Below are positions 33,831-41,345 of a stretch of DNA of 64,000 nucleotides, piece after piece. Source of the stretch: Methanocella arvoryzae MRE50. GTDB lineage: Archaea > Halobacteriota > Methanocellia > Methanocellales > Methanocellaceae. The translations under genes were made by a program, and so were the position numbers. Location: NCBI RefSeq assembly GCF_000063445.1, contig NC_009464.1, positions 992,001-1,056,000 on the forward strand, written 5' to 3'. Below the pieces are notes generated by a model. The model did no database searches. It worked only from the letters and a program-made list of their open reading frames with translations, and was not told the origin of the DNA. The number at the start of each line of letters is the position of its first letter. The stretch's first letter is position 1.

Positions 33831-35327
33831 TTATTTCTTATTCTGAAGCTTCATACGTTCTGCCAGGATGCACTTACCGCCTCTCCTGCCGCCCATCGGG
33901 TGCTTTGGGGTGCCGAAGGAGTTCATGCAACGGGCCATTACGGCTGCGCCTCTGGCCAGGCCGTCGTCGCAGAAGACTATGTTATCGTTGGGGTTGTCGT
34001 AGATGCCAAGCGAGCCGATCTTCTCGACGATCAGGTACGGCTTGTTGCCCGTAATGCCAGCCCTGCCAGTGATACCGATCGCAGTCTTGCCGGTGATCAG
34101 CTTGTTGTCGAGGGCGGTCTTGACCAGCCGGTAGGCAATCATGGCGCTGGTCAGGTCGAGGGTGGCCAGCAGGGTCTGGATACCATGCTTTTTGTAGACC
34201 TCTTCGCCCACAGCATTCAGCTTAGGCAGATCTTTGCCATTCTCGCCCACTTCACAGCCTATCAGGACGACGCCATTGGTCTTCGCTGCTTTCGGGTTGA
34301 CCGGGACGCTGCCGTACCATTTGCGGCCTTCAGGCACGACCTCGATCTGAACCATTTCGTGGGCCATCTTAGCGTAGTCCTCGATAACCTTATCCTTAAG
34401 CACTTCAGTAATCACGCCGGGCTTGTACTTGCCGGTCACGTCCAGCACGTTGCCGTACTTCTTGTCTACGAGGCCGGTGCCGCGCACGATGGCATCAGGA
34501 ATCGCGCCTGCAAGGCCGCAGAAGCTGCCGACAGTCTTAGCGTAAGGCATCTGGTCGTTAGTGACCCTGCCTTTGAGCGTGGTGCCGAAGTCAATGCTGC
34601 AGCAGGGGTTTCTGAAATCCACATCAGCCCACTTCGCAGCCTCTTTGATACCGGCGGTGGCAAGTTCGCCTTCCATCTCGTTAGCCACGATCTCCACGCC
34701 CGAGCTGCCCACTGGAGGCAGAGTACTGGCAACCGCGCCATCGAAGAAGACTTTGTCGAGGAATGAGTAGGGACGAAGCCTGGCGATAATGTTATCCTTG
34801 TTCATCGCCGGGCACATGTTCTTGGGCGGGACTTTAGCCTGGATGCAGCCATCGGCCAGGGCCAGAATGAACTCGCCCACGTCGTCGGGGCTGTCGAATC
34901 CCGCCACGACGCCAGTGCTGCGCACCACGAAGTTCAGATCGTTCTCGACTGACAGGTTAACCGCTTTGAGAGATTCCAGCAGATTATCCCTGACCATCTC
35001 GCCCACAGAATTTCTGGTGAGCCTGCGACCGTCGAGGGTCTTGCCGAACACCTCTTCCCCGGGCTTCGGATCCCTGACATCACGCGACATCTTCACGGTC
35101 TTGTTGAGCAGGTAAGTCTTGCCCGTTTCAAGGTTGGTGGCCGTGAGAATGCACTTGGTGGTAGTGTTACCCATTTCGACGGATGCAACAACGTAATAGT
35201 TGGTCTTGGCTATGTCGACTTTGAAGTTCATGCCTGGAGACGAAGTCTGGGACACGAGAGACAGATACGGGCTCTCAGCAATGTGCGGCTTCGGGCCGAG
35301 CTTTCTGAGTAATGGTTTTAGTTGCAT
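33831..35327 (-). CDS. mmp14: Methanogenesis marker protein 14
   Basis: A protein of about 498 residues matching methanogenesis marker 14, found essentially only in methanogens. It has actin/hexokinase-like ATPase features: SVEMGNTTTKCILTATN (phosphate 1-like), SIDFGTTLKGRV, TGRAGITGNKP, and FCDDGLARGAA. Related ASKHA proteins reactivate corrinoid proteins; a similar role here is only an inference. The ATG at 35327 follows GGTGATC. It has its own promoter region (AAAATATATGATA, about 35372-35384) and follows mtrH and its terminator. Confidence 0.9.
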   Translation of the reverse strand: MQLKPLLRKLGPKPHIAESPYLSLVSQTSSPGMNFKVDIAKTNYYVVASVEMGNTTTKCILTATNLETGKTYLLNKTVKMSRDVRDPKPGEEVFGKTLDGRRLTRNSVGEMVRDNLLESLKAVNLSVENDLNFVVRSTGVVAGFDSPDDVGEFILALADGCIQAKVPPKNMCPAMNKDNIIARLRPYSFLDKVFFDGAVASTLPPVGSSGVEIVANEMEGELATAGIKEAAKWADVDFRNPCCSIDFGTTLKGRVTNDQMPYAKTVGSFCGLAGAIPDAIVRGTGLVDKKYGNVLDVTGKYKPGVITEVLKDKVIEDYAKMAHEMVQIEVVPEGRKWYGSVPVNPKAAKTNGVVLIGCEVGENGKDLPKLNAVGEEVYKKHGIQTLLATLDLTSAMIAYRLVKTALDNKLITGKTAIGITGRAGITGNKPYLIVEKIGSLGIYDNPNDNIVFCDDGLARGAAVMARCMNSFGTPKHPMGGRRGGKCILAERMKLQNKK

Positions 35328-35451
35328 CCTGATCACCGTGGAATAATTATCGATGGTTTTTACGCTGATATCATATATTTTGTGCTTTAATGAGGCATAA
35401 AGGATACGGCGATTTATGTAAAATGGTAAACAAGCGAGCCGATAATATTTT

Positions 35452-35488
35452 TAAAAAAAAGAAAGGATAACTGGCAGTCTCCTGCCAG
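35452..35488 (-). terminator. mtr operon terminator
   Basis: Read on the minus strand, CTGGCAG-GAGA-CTGCCAG (7-bp stem, GNRA-type loop) is followed by TTATCCTTTCTTTTTTTT. It begins about 10 bp after the mtrH stop. Confidence 0.85.
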
Positions 35489-35498
35489 CCATTTATAC

Positions 35499-36437
35499 TT
35501 ATACCAGCTTCTTGAGCGGGTGCTCGTCGACGGTCACAGTGCCCAGGTCCTTGGCAGCCTCTGCGACGATGATGTCGTTCATGGCGACTGCGGGGAAGAC
35601 CTCGACGGAGTGCTCGATCGGACCGTACAGGCAGAAGTCGCAGCCGAGGGTGATGGCAACGAGGTTGCTGCCAATGTCGGAGGGCATGTATGCGCCTTCC
35701 TTGCCGGGCTGCTTCTTGAACTTCTTCAGCCACGCCCATGCGGACGGGATGTTGTGGTAGCCGCCGCCCACAGGCTCTCCGAGCTGGGACTTGACAGCGA
35801 AGATGGACCTGTAGGTCGCACCGGAGCCGCTGCCGAGCGGGGTTGCTGCTACGTCGAGGAGGGGCCTGGTGATGCCCTTCTCGGTGGCGAGGGTGAGCAT
35901 GCCCTTCGGCTGGCCTGCGCCGCCCTTGGTGAACATTTCCATCCTGCCCTTGACCGACATGTCCATGGCGTTGAAGCCGAGGACGATGGCGGAGGTGAAC
36001 TTCAGGGGCTGCAGTGCCTCGATTTCGGCTGCCTGTGCGGCGGCGTTGATCGAGTTGTAGATGACCCTGTCGCTCAGGCCGATTTCGTCAGCCTTCTTGG
36101 CGCCGGCGACCCTCGCGTCTGCGACGGTGGAGTCGATGAGGAATGCGTCCTTGCCGATGTCTGCGTACCAGGTGATGTACTTGCCCATGGCCTCGCCATA
36201 GTCTGCGACAATCTGGAGCCAGATCGGGTTCCCGGTGATGTCGCTCATCTCTTCCTGCTGCCTGACAAGCTTCTCTGCAACTTCCTTGTCGAACGCACCG
36301 GTCTTGGTGTCGGTGACGATCTTGTGCTTGCCGTAGAAGATAGAACCTGCCAGTACGGTGGGGTACTCGCCCGGCTGGCCGCCTACCTTAGCTCTACCAA
36401 CCTCGTAGACTTTCTGTTGATTTGCATACTTGAACAT
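35499..36437 (-). CDS. mtrH: Tetrahydromethanopterin S-methyltransferase subunit H
   Basis: MtrH transfers the methyl group from methyl-H4MPT (or H4SPT) to the cobalt of the MtrA corrinoid; it is the cytoplasmic catalytic subunit. The 312-residue TIM barrel opens with MFKYANQQKVYEVGRAKVGG and carries YPTVLAGSIFYGKHKIV, FLIDSTVADARV, AIVLGFNAMDMSVKGR and TLGCDFCLYGPIEHS. GGGAGGT precedes the ATG at 36437. It is the last gene of mtrEDCBAFGH, 13 bp after mtrG. Confidence 0.97.
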   Translation of the reverse strand: MFKYANQQKVYEVGRAKVGGQPGEYPTVLAGSIFYGKHKIVTDTKTGAFDKEVAEKLVRQQEEMSDITGNPIWLQIVADYGEAMGKYITWYADIGKDAFLIDSTVADARVAGAKKADEIGLSDRVIYNSINAAAQAAEIEALQPLKFTSAIVLGFNAMDMSVKGRMEMFTKGGAGQPKGMLTLATEKGITRPLLDVAATPLGSGSGATYRSIFAVKSQLGEPVGGGYHNIPSAWAWLKKFKKQPGKEGAYMPSDIGSNLVAITLGCDFCLYGPIEHSVEVFPAVAMNDIIVAEAAKDLGTVTVDEHPLKKLV

Positions 36438-36450
36438 TGGTAAACCTCCC

Positions 36451-36651
36451 TTAAATCAGTCCTAACTGGATAAATATGCTGTACGCGATGTAGATTAATG
36501 CTCCGAACAGGAACCCGTACAGTATTCCGACTTCTCTGCCTAACCTCTTTCCTTCGGTCTGCTGGATCTCGGCGAAGGTGAACTCCACCTTCTCCTCGAT
36601 GCCGTCGACCTTCTTGATCGCTGCTGCGTAGTCCTTGGGGTCTACGTACAT
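36451..36651 (-). CDS. mtrG: Methyltransferase subunit G
   Basis: This 66-residue Mtr subunit has a soluble amphipathic N-terminal part (VDPKDYAAAIKKVDGIEEKVEFTFAEI) and one C-terminal membrane helix (VGILYGFLFGALIYIAYSIFI). Length and layout are typical of MtrG, which forms part of the central stalk of the Mtr complex. It lies between mtrF and mtrH with 1 and 13 bp spacings. Confidence 0.92.
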   Translation of the reverse strand: MYVDPKDYAAAIKKVDGIEEKVEFTFAEIQQTEGKRLGREVGILYGFLFGALIYIAYSIFIQLGLI

Positions 36652-36652
36652 A

Positions 36653-37399
36653 TTAGATACCTCCCATCAGCCACACGGGGATCAGTACGAACGCAATCAC
36701 GAAGACTGCGCCCAGGACGAACCCGAGGACTTTCGTTGCGCCTACAGCAGAAGTCAGCTTCTGGTTTCTTGCACAGAGCTGTGCACGGTAGCAGACGTCG
36801 TCTACCAGAGGCGGAATTTCCTTGTCCGGCTTGGCAGCTGCAACGGTGGTTGCGACTTCGCCGCCGGCTTCTTCCTCTTCCTCGCCGATCTTGGTTTCCT
36901 TGATCTCGAGCAGCATCGGCTCACCGGCAAACGCACCGGGATCCTTAGCGATACAGTCCTTGATGGCAGCCGTAATCTTCTGCTCATCCTCTACATCAAT
37001 CATGTAGACAGTCTGGACCTGCTCCTGGAACCTCTTGACAGCCTTGTCATCAAGGTTCTCAATAAAGGGAATAGCACCCTTAGCACCGACAATCCTGCCG
37101 CCCTTAAGACCATTCTTGTGCAGACACTCCAGAGCATCGCCCGAAATGTGGCCCTTAACCTCAGCACCGGTAATAATGATAAACCGGATGTTCGGATTCG
37201 AGATAACGTTAGCCACAATCTTCTCGATACCCAGGTTCTCAGTGTGGAACGGACCCGAAATGGCAGCACCAGCCTTAATCGGCCACTGGCCGAAGTGGGA
37301 ACCCGCAGTCGCTACTGCAACACAGCTCTTCGGGTCACCAACATCGAACTCGCCCTTAATAACCGGCCATCCCTTTGCTGGCTCTTTCTTTTCAACCAT
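36653..37399 (-). CDS. mtrF: MtrF fused to a second MtrA corrinoid domain
   Basis: This 248-residue protein sits in the mtrF position but is over three times the usual MtrF length. Residues 1-182 are identical to MtrA encoded next upstream, including His84 in VKGHISG, the lower ligand to cobalt in MtrA. Residues 183-248 replace the MtrA tail with an MtrF one: VDDVCYRAQLCARNQKLTSAV and a single membrane helix (VLGFVLGAVFVIAFVLIPVWL), as in stand-alone MtrF. A short linker (ATTVAAAKPDKEIPPL) joins them. Automatic annotation would probably call this a second MtrA and report mtrF as missing. If made as one chain, each Mtr protomer would have two corrinoid domains. Confidence 0.85.
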   Translation of the reverse strand: MVEKKEPAKGWPVIKGEFDVGDPKSCVAVATAGSHFGQWPIKAGAAISGPFHTENLGIEKIVANVISNPNIRFIIITGAEVKGHISGDALECLHKNGLKGGRIVGAKGAIPFIENLDDKAVKRFQEQVQTVYMIDVEDEQKITAAIKDCIAKDPGAFAGEPMLLEIKETKIGEEEEEAGGEVATTVAAAKPDKEIPPLVDDVCYRAQLCARNQKLTSAVGATKVLGFVLGAVFVIAFVLIPVWLMGGI

Positions 37400-38210
37400 A
37401 TTAGATCACCTACTTAATCCTCAATGTCGATAGGTCCACTCCCTGCGGGAACAGCAGAGCGAGCAATAGCAGGGACAGAACGAGGCCGATCATGACGCCT
37501 TCCATCTTGCCTGCGTACCAGCCCATGGCGAACTTGTTCAGGTAGCCGATGCCCTTGACATCCTGCTTGATGAGCCTGATCCTGCTCTGGATCATCATGA
37601 TCTCAGAGGCCATGCCGCTGACGACACCGCCTGCGGGGACTGCGCCTGCGACAACTTCGCCGCCGGCTTCTTCCTCTTCCTCGCCGATCTTGGTTTCCTT
37701 GATCTCGAGCAGCATCGGCTCACCGGCAAACGCACCGGGATCCTTAGCGATACAGTCCTTGATGGCAGCCGTAATCTTCTGCTCATCCTCTACATCAATC
37801 ATGTAGACAGTCTGGACCTGCTCCTGGAACCTCTTGACAGCCTTGTCATCAAGGTTCTCAATAAAGGGAATAGCACCCTTAGCACCGACAATCCTGCCGC
37901 CCTTAAGACCATTCTTGTGCAGACACTCCAGAGCATCGCCCGAAATGTGGCCCTTAACCTCAGCACCGGTAATAATGATAAACCGGATGTTCGGATTCGA
38001 GATAACGTTAGCCACAATCTTCTCGATACCCAGGTTCTCAGTGTGGAACGGACCCGAAATGGCAGCACCAGCCTTAATCGGCCACTGGCCGAAGTGGGAA
38101 CCCGCAGTCGCTACTGCAACACAGCTCTTCGGGTCACCAACATCGAACTCGCCCTTAATAACCGGCCATCCCTTTGCTGGCTCTTTCTTTTCAACCATAT
38201 TAGATCACCT
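36856..38210. repeat. Two copies of a 555-bp direct repeat in mtrA and mtrF
   Basis: About 36856-37411 and 37655-38210 (offset 799 bp) appear identical base for base, including the AGGTGATCTAAT ribosome site before both ATGs. I found no mismatch by eye. The repeat covers the full MtrA catalytic domain and stops where the tails diverge. Such identity means a very recent duplication or continuing gene conversion. Confidence 0.9.
37410..38198 (-). CDS. mtrA: Methyltransferase subunit A (corrinoid protein)
   Basis: MtrA carries the 5-hydroxybenzimidazolyl cobamide that receives the methyl group from MtrH and passes it to coenzyme M. The 262 residues have the soluble N-terminal domain (WPVIKGEFDVGDP, CVAVATAGSH, VKGHISGDALECL with His84) and the usual MtrA C-terminus: an amphipathic section (MMIQSRIRLIKQDVKGI) and one membrane helix (GVMIGLVLSLLLLALLF). 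The acidic linker GEEEEEAGGEV separates them. It follows mtrB by one base. The N-terminal 182 residues are duplicated in the next gene. Confidence 0.95.
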   Translation of the reverse strand: MVEKKEPAKGWPVIKGEFDVGDPKSCVAVATAGSHFGQWPIKAGAAISGPFHTENLGIEKIVANVISNPNIRFIIITGAEVKGHISGDALECLHKNGLKGGRIVGAKGAIPFIENLDDKAVKRFQEQVQTVYMIDVEDEQKITAAIKDCIAKDPGAFAGEPMLLEIKETKIGEEEEEAGGEVVAGAVPAGGVVSGMASEIMMIQSRIRLIKQDVKGIGYLNKFAMGWYAGKMEGVMIGLVLSLLLLALLFPQGVDLSTLRIK

Positions 38211-38514
38211 TCGCGAGTATCAGCATTACTAATACGAACGCTGCTATGCCACCAAAGATGAAGCCGTAGAACAGGTTGGTCCCGATGCTGGCGTAGTACA
38301 GAGACTTTTCCCTGCCGGGGTATGTCTCCAGGAATGGGCCAGTGGGGGTCAGCGAGTTCATCAGGTCATCTGCGTACTTGTCGAGCTTGTCGAGGTTCTC
38401 GTTGATAGGCTTGAAGTTGTACTTTACGACGCCTCCTGCCTCGGGCTCGACTTTACCCGTCTTGTAGTTGTACGAGAGCTTGTACTCTGGTAGTAACTTT
38501 ACGTAGTCCGTCAT
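38200..38514 (-). CDS. mtrB: Methyltransferase subunit B
   Basis: A 104-residue Mtr subunit with a soluble N-terminal region (VKLLPEYKLSYNYKTGKV), a helical middle (NLDKLDKYADDLMNSLTPTG) and one C-terminal membrane helix (FGGIAAFVLVMLILAKVI). It is part of the stalk holding MtrA. It begins at the base following the mtrC stop region and ends a base before mtrA. Confidence 0.93.
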   Translation of the reverse strand: MTDYVKLLPEYKLSYNYKTGKVEPEAGGVVKYNFKPINENLDKLDKYADDLMNSLTPTGPFLETYPGREKSLYYASIGTNLFYGFIFGGIAAFVLVMLILAKVI

Positions 38515-39429
38515 TTACTGCTCCTCCTTCTTGGGTAAGAGACCAGTGGCGAGTACAGGTACTCCGCTTTCCTTGACCTTGCCGAAGTATGCCAGGTATG
38601 CGATGAACCAGGCGATCAGGCCCAGCGCGATGGTGATAACGCTGGAGATCATGGTCTGCATGGTGATCAGCTTGGTGTCGACAATCGCTTTGCCAGTCGC
38701 TGCGTCAACGGTGAATGCCGGAGCGGCGAAGGACAGAATGCCGAAGATAACCATGCTCATGGTGGCAGCCTCGACGGCCAGAGTGAGCGTCCTCTTCTGG
38801 AACTCATCCGGACCCATGCAAGCGTTGAACGCGTGCAGCATCGGGAGAGCGCCTACGATGAAGAGCGGGGCGATGAAGCCGGTGTCGACGACCTTGGTCA
38901 TCACAGAGCCGAAGTCGAATGCTCCGCCAGTGATGGCGACCGAGTAGCCGAGGTAAATCATGGATGCGGCACCCGCAATCATGGTCATGCCGACCTGCAT
39001 GGTCGGGATCTTCATCTTGATGATGTTCTGTGCAATGAAGCCGATGATGGCACCCTGGATCAGGGAGAAGATCAGTGCGGCTACAGGAGCGACTAACAGT
39101 GCGACGGAGATGCCCGAGACGACCATGGACAGGCCGTGGGTTGCGAGGTAGTCTCCGAGGGCGAGGCCGAGCAGAGTCGTGGCCAGACCCATACCGAAAG
39201 CGAGCATGCCGATGGACGGCACACCGGTACCGATACCGAACTTACAGATCCTTCTGACTGCGTCTGCACCCCAGACGGTGGCCAGAATTGCGCCTACTGC
39301 ACCCAGGAAAGCAAAGTAGCTTACACCGAGGACAGTGTTCAGGGCATATGCAGCGTAGATACAGATCAGGCCGCCAATGATTCCTATGCCGGCGAGAGTG
39401 TACCAGTCAATATCCTTGTGTTCTGACAT
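38515..39429 (-). CDS. mtrC: Methyltransferase subunit C
   Basis: MtrC is one of three large membrane subunits (C, D, E) that couple methyl transfer to sodium export. The 304-residue protein has about seven or eight hydrophobic helices and conserved segments such as FGIGTGVPSIGMLAFGMG, NACMGPDEFQKRTLTLAVE, and a positively charged C-terminal loop (YFGKVKESGVPVLATG). Its length is somewhat above the common 265-270 residues. It is located between mtrD and mtrB. Confidence 0.94.
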   Translation of the reverse strand: MSEHKDIDWYTLAGIGIIGGLICIYAAYALNTVLGVSYFAFLGAVGAILATVWGADAVRRICKFGIGTGVPSIGMLAFGMGLATTLLGLALGDYLATHGLSMVVSGISVALLVAPVAALIFSLIQGAIIGFIAQNIIKMKIPTMQVGMTMIAGAASMIYLGYSVAITGGAFDFGSVMTKVVDTGFIAPLFIVGALPMLHAFNACMGPDEFQKRTLTLAVEAATMSMVIFGILSFAAPAFTVDAATGKAIVDTKLITMQTMISSVITIALGLIAWFIAYLAYFGKVKESGVPVLATGLLPKKEEQ

Positions 39430-39432
39430 TGT

Positions 39433-40212
39433 TTAAGCCCCCATCAGGAACATGATTGCAGCTGCCCAGATGCCCAGGACAACCGATGCGATGAGACATC
39501 CGATGAATGCCCTCGGCCACCTCTTGAACTTGGGGTCGTGGAAGCCTTCGATGGTACCAGCGATGTTGTACGAGGCCAGCACGGAGTTCACGAAGAAGAT
39601 GCCGATTGCGACGAATGCTGCTGCTGCGATAGAGAACCCGCCAGCCAGGAGTGCCAGGTAGGTCAGAGCGCCGCCGATGCCTGCGAGGAAGCCGCCGATG
39701 AGGGAGCTTACTACAGCTACGGTCGGAGTGCCGTGGCCTTCTGTACCCTTGGTGACGTAGATGTCCTGCCTGTCGCCGGTTACGGGGTCAAACTTGACCT
39801 TGGCCGATGCGAGGGGGACACCGAGTCCGAAGATGTACAGTACGTTGGGTACTACGCAGAGGATTGCGATCATCAGCATGGCGCCGATGATACCGGCGAC
39901 GATGATGATGGCGATGGCACCGATGTTAGCGGTGATGCCGGCGATGCTGAAGAGCGTGCCGTTAGCCAGTGCTTCTGCAAATCCGGGGTACTGGATCTTG
40001 TTGATGAGTATTTCTTCAGTTACCAGTCCTGCGCTGATCAGGCCGAGGAAACCAGACGATGCGGCCAGCATGGTGGTGCCAGTACCGATACCGGTTGCCT
40101 GCGCCATTGCGGCAGGTGCGCCGCCGACAGGCACGAAGTGGACACCAAGACCGACGAGAAGTCCGCCGAGGCCGATGCATGCGACTATAATTACGAGAGT
40201 TAACGGATCCAT
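39433..40212 (-). CDS. mtrD: Methyltransferase subunit D
   Basis: A 259-residue membrane subunit of the sodium-pumping Mtr complex. It opens MDPLTLVIIVACIGLGGLLVG and carries the MtrD segment HFVPVGGAPAAMAQATGIGTGT, with around six to seven hydrophobic helices and a cytoplasmic loop GLGVPLASAKVKFDPVTGDRQDIYVTKG. It is spaced 3 bp from mtrE and mtrC. Confidence 0.95.
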   Translation of the reverse strand: MDPLTLVIIVACIGLGGLLVGLGVHFVPVGGAPAAMAQATGIGTGTTMLAASSGFLGLISAGLVTEEILINKIQYPGFAEALANGTLFSIAGITANIGAIAIIIVAGIIGAMLMIAILCVVPNVLYIFGLGVPLASAKVKFDPVTGDRQDIYVTKGTEGHGTPTVAVVSSLIGGFLAGIGGALTYLALLAGGFSIAAAAFVAIGIFFVNSVLASYNIAGTIEGFHDPKFKRWPRAFIGCLIASVVLGIWAAAIMFLMGA

Positions 40213-40215
40213 GTT

Positions 40216-41109
40216 TTAGTCCTCCGCTTCCCTGTACGGGCCGTAGTTCTTCCTCGCCCACAGCTCGATGATCCTGTTGAAGGCGACGATAATCAGAACG
40301 ATGATCAGGCCAGCGATCATGGCGCCCCAGCCGTTCGCGAACTCGATGAAGATGATGTGTCTCCACAGGTCCACGAAGACAGTCAGGCCGAGACCGAGAC
40401 CGGTCAGCGGACCGCCGTGCTTTACGCAGAAACCGGCGATGTCAGTGCTGCTTCTGAGGCCAGCCTCGCCCTTCTGGATGATCTTGCCCGAGCTGGCGAT
40501 CGGAAGGCCCATACCGAACGGCTTTGCCTGGTACTGCCTCTCGGCACCGTAGTGTACGTCACCGACTGCAGAGCCCATACCGCCAGTCATGATACCCCAG
40601 AGAAGAGCCAGAATCGGGAACGGGAAGGGTTGTCCAATGATAACATTCAAAAGGTACGAGAAAGTTGCGATTGCCATCGTTGCAATAAATGCATGTGCAA
40701 TAATCGAAGGTGTAGTTACCAGCAATACATCGAGATACACGGGCTGGCCGAACCTCATCTGGCCGGTGATCCTGCCCATATATGCCGTTGTAGCATATAC
40801 ACCGTACATCAGCGCTGCGACGGTAGCGCCGAGAGCTAACGATATTACTATGTTGAGGCTAAATGCCGTGGCCAGGGCCAGAGCAATAGCAGCTCCAGTA
40901 GCGGCTAAAAGCCCATAGGCAACAGGCTCACCGCAAACCGCTTTGTTGTATATACGGTGAAGATAGCCTACCTGTGGAGCCAGCTGCACTTGCGAGTTTG
41001 CGTTGGACTGTGAACCGAAGTCGGATTCAAGGTCCTCGGCTGCACCCGCGATGGTTGCGCAAGCGCCCATCAGTGCGAGGGTTCCAAGGCTAACTGCCAA
41101 TTCATCCAT
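40216..41109 (-). CDS. mtrE: Methyltransferase subunit E
   Basis: The first gene of the mtr operon encodes a 297-residue membrane subunit. Diagnostic features are LGTLALMGACATIAGAAEDLESDFGSQSNANSQVQLAPQ near the N-terminus (an MtrE signature), MGGMGSAVGDVHYGAE, and DIAGFCVKHGGPLTGLG. About seven hydrophobic helices are visible. AAAGGAGGATAAC precedes the ATG at 41109. A promoter region with an 11-bp dyad lies directly upstream. Confidence 0.96.
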   Translation of the reverse strand: MDELAVSLGTLALMGACATIAGAAEDLESDFGSQSNANSQVQLAPQVGYLHRIYNKAVCGEPVAYGLLAATGAAIALALATAFSLNIVISLALGATVAALMYGVYATTAYMGRITGQMRFGQPVYLDVLLVTTPSIIAHAFIATMAIATFSYLLNVIIGQPFPFPILALLWGIMTGGMGSAVGDVHYGAERQYQAKPFGMGLPIASSGKIIQKGEAGLRSSTDIAGFCVKHGGPLTGLGLGLTVFVDLWRHIIFIEFANGWGAMIAGLIIVLIIVAFNRIIELWARKNYGPYREAED

Positions 41110-41131
41110 GTGTTATCCTCCTTTAATTTTA

Positions 41132-41169
41132 TAATTATGGATCGGTATTGGGACAAACATCCATAATTA
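41132..41169 (-). promoter_or_regulatory. 11-bp dyad in the mtr leader
   Basis: TAATTATGGAT (41132-41142) and ATCCATAATTA (41159-41169) are perfect inverted repeats, 16 bases apart, and lie 9-10 bases upstream of the mtrE ribosome site. Depending on the transcription start, they would act as a DNA operator or as a leader hairpin. The arms contain an AT-rich TATA-like core. Confidence 0.65.
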
Positions 41170-41237
41170 GCGCTAAACTATCAGTTAATCAAAGGCTTGC
41201 TGAGTAATAAAACTTTCGAGACAATAATTTAAAAAAT

Positions 41238-41262
41238 GGCATAGAGAAGTGCCATTTAGTAA
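41238..41262 (-). terminator. Possible second hairpin terminator between mcrA and mtrE
   Basis: On the minus strand AATGGCA-8 nt-TGCCATT is followed by TTTTTAAATT. It would back up the stronger mcrA terminator. Confidence 0.5.
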
Positions 41263-41299
41263 TATAAAAATGTTATAATATCAGACAATTAACGAAACT

Positions 41300-41333
41300 A
41301 AAAAAGAAAAGTGTTGGAGCCTTACGGCTCCAA
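41300..41333 (-). terminator. mcr operon terminator
   Basis: On the minus strand TTGGAGCC-GTAA-GGCTCCAA (8-bp perfect stem) is followed by CACTTTTCTTTTTTTAG. It lies 13-46 bp after the mcrA stop. Confidence 0.85.
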
Positions 41334-41345
41334 ATATCTCTGCCC

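Noticed and set aside
36653-37399. A plain second mtrA paralogue
   Set aside because: The last 66 residues match MtrF, not MtrA, and no other mtrF exists between mtrA and mtrG.
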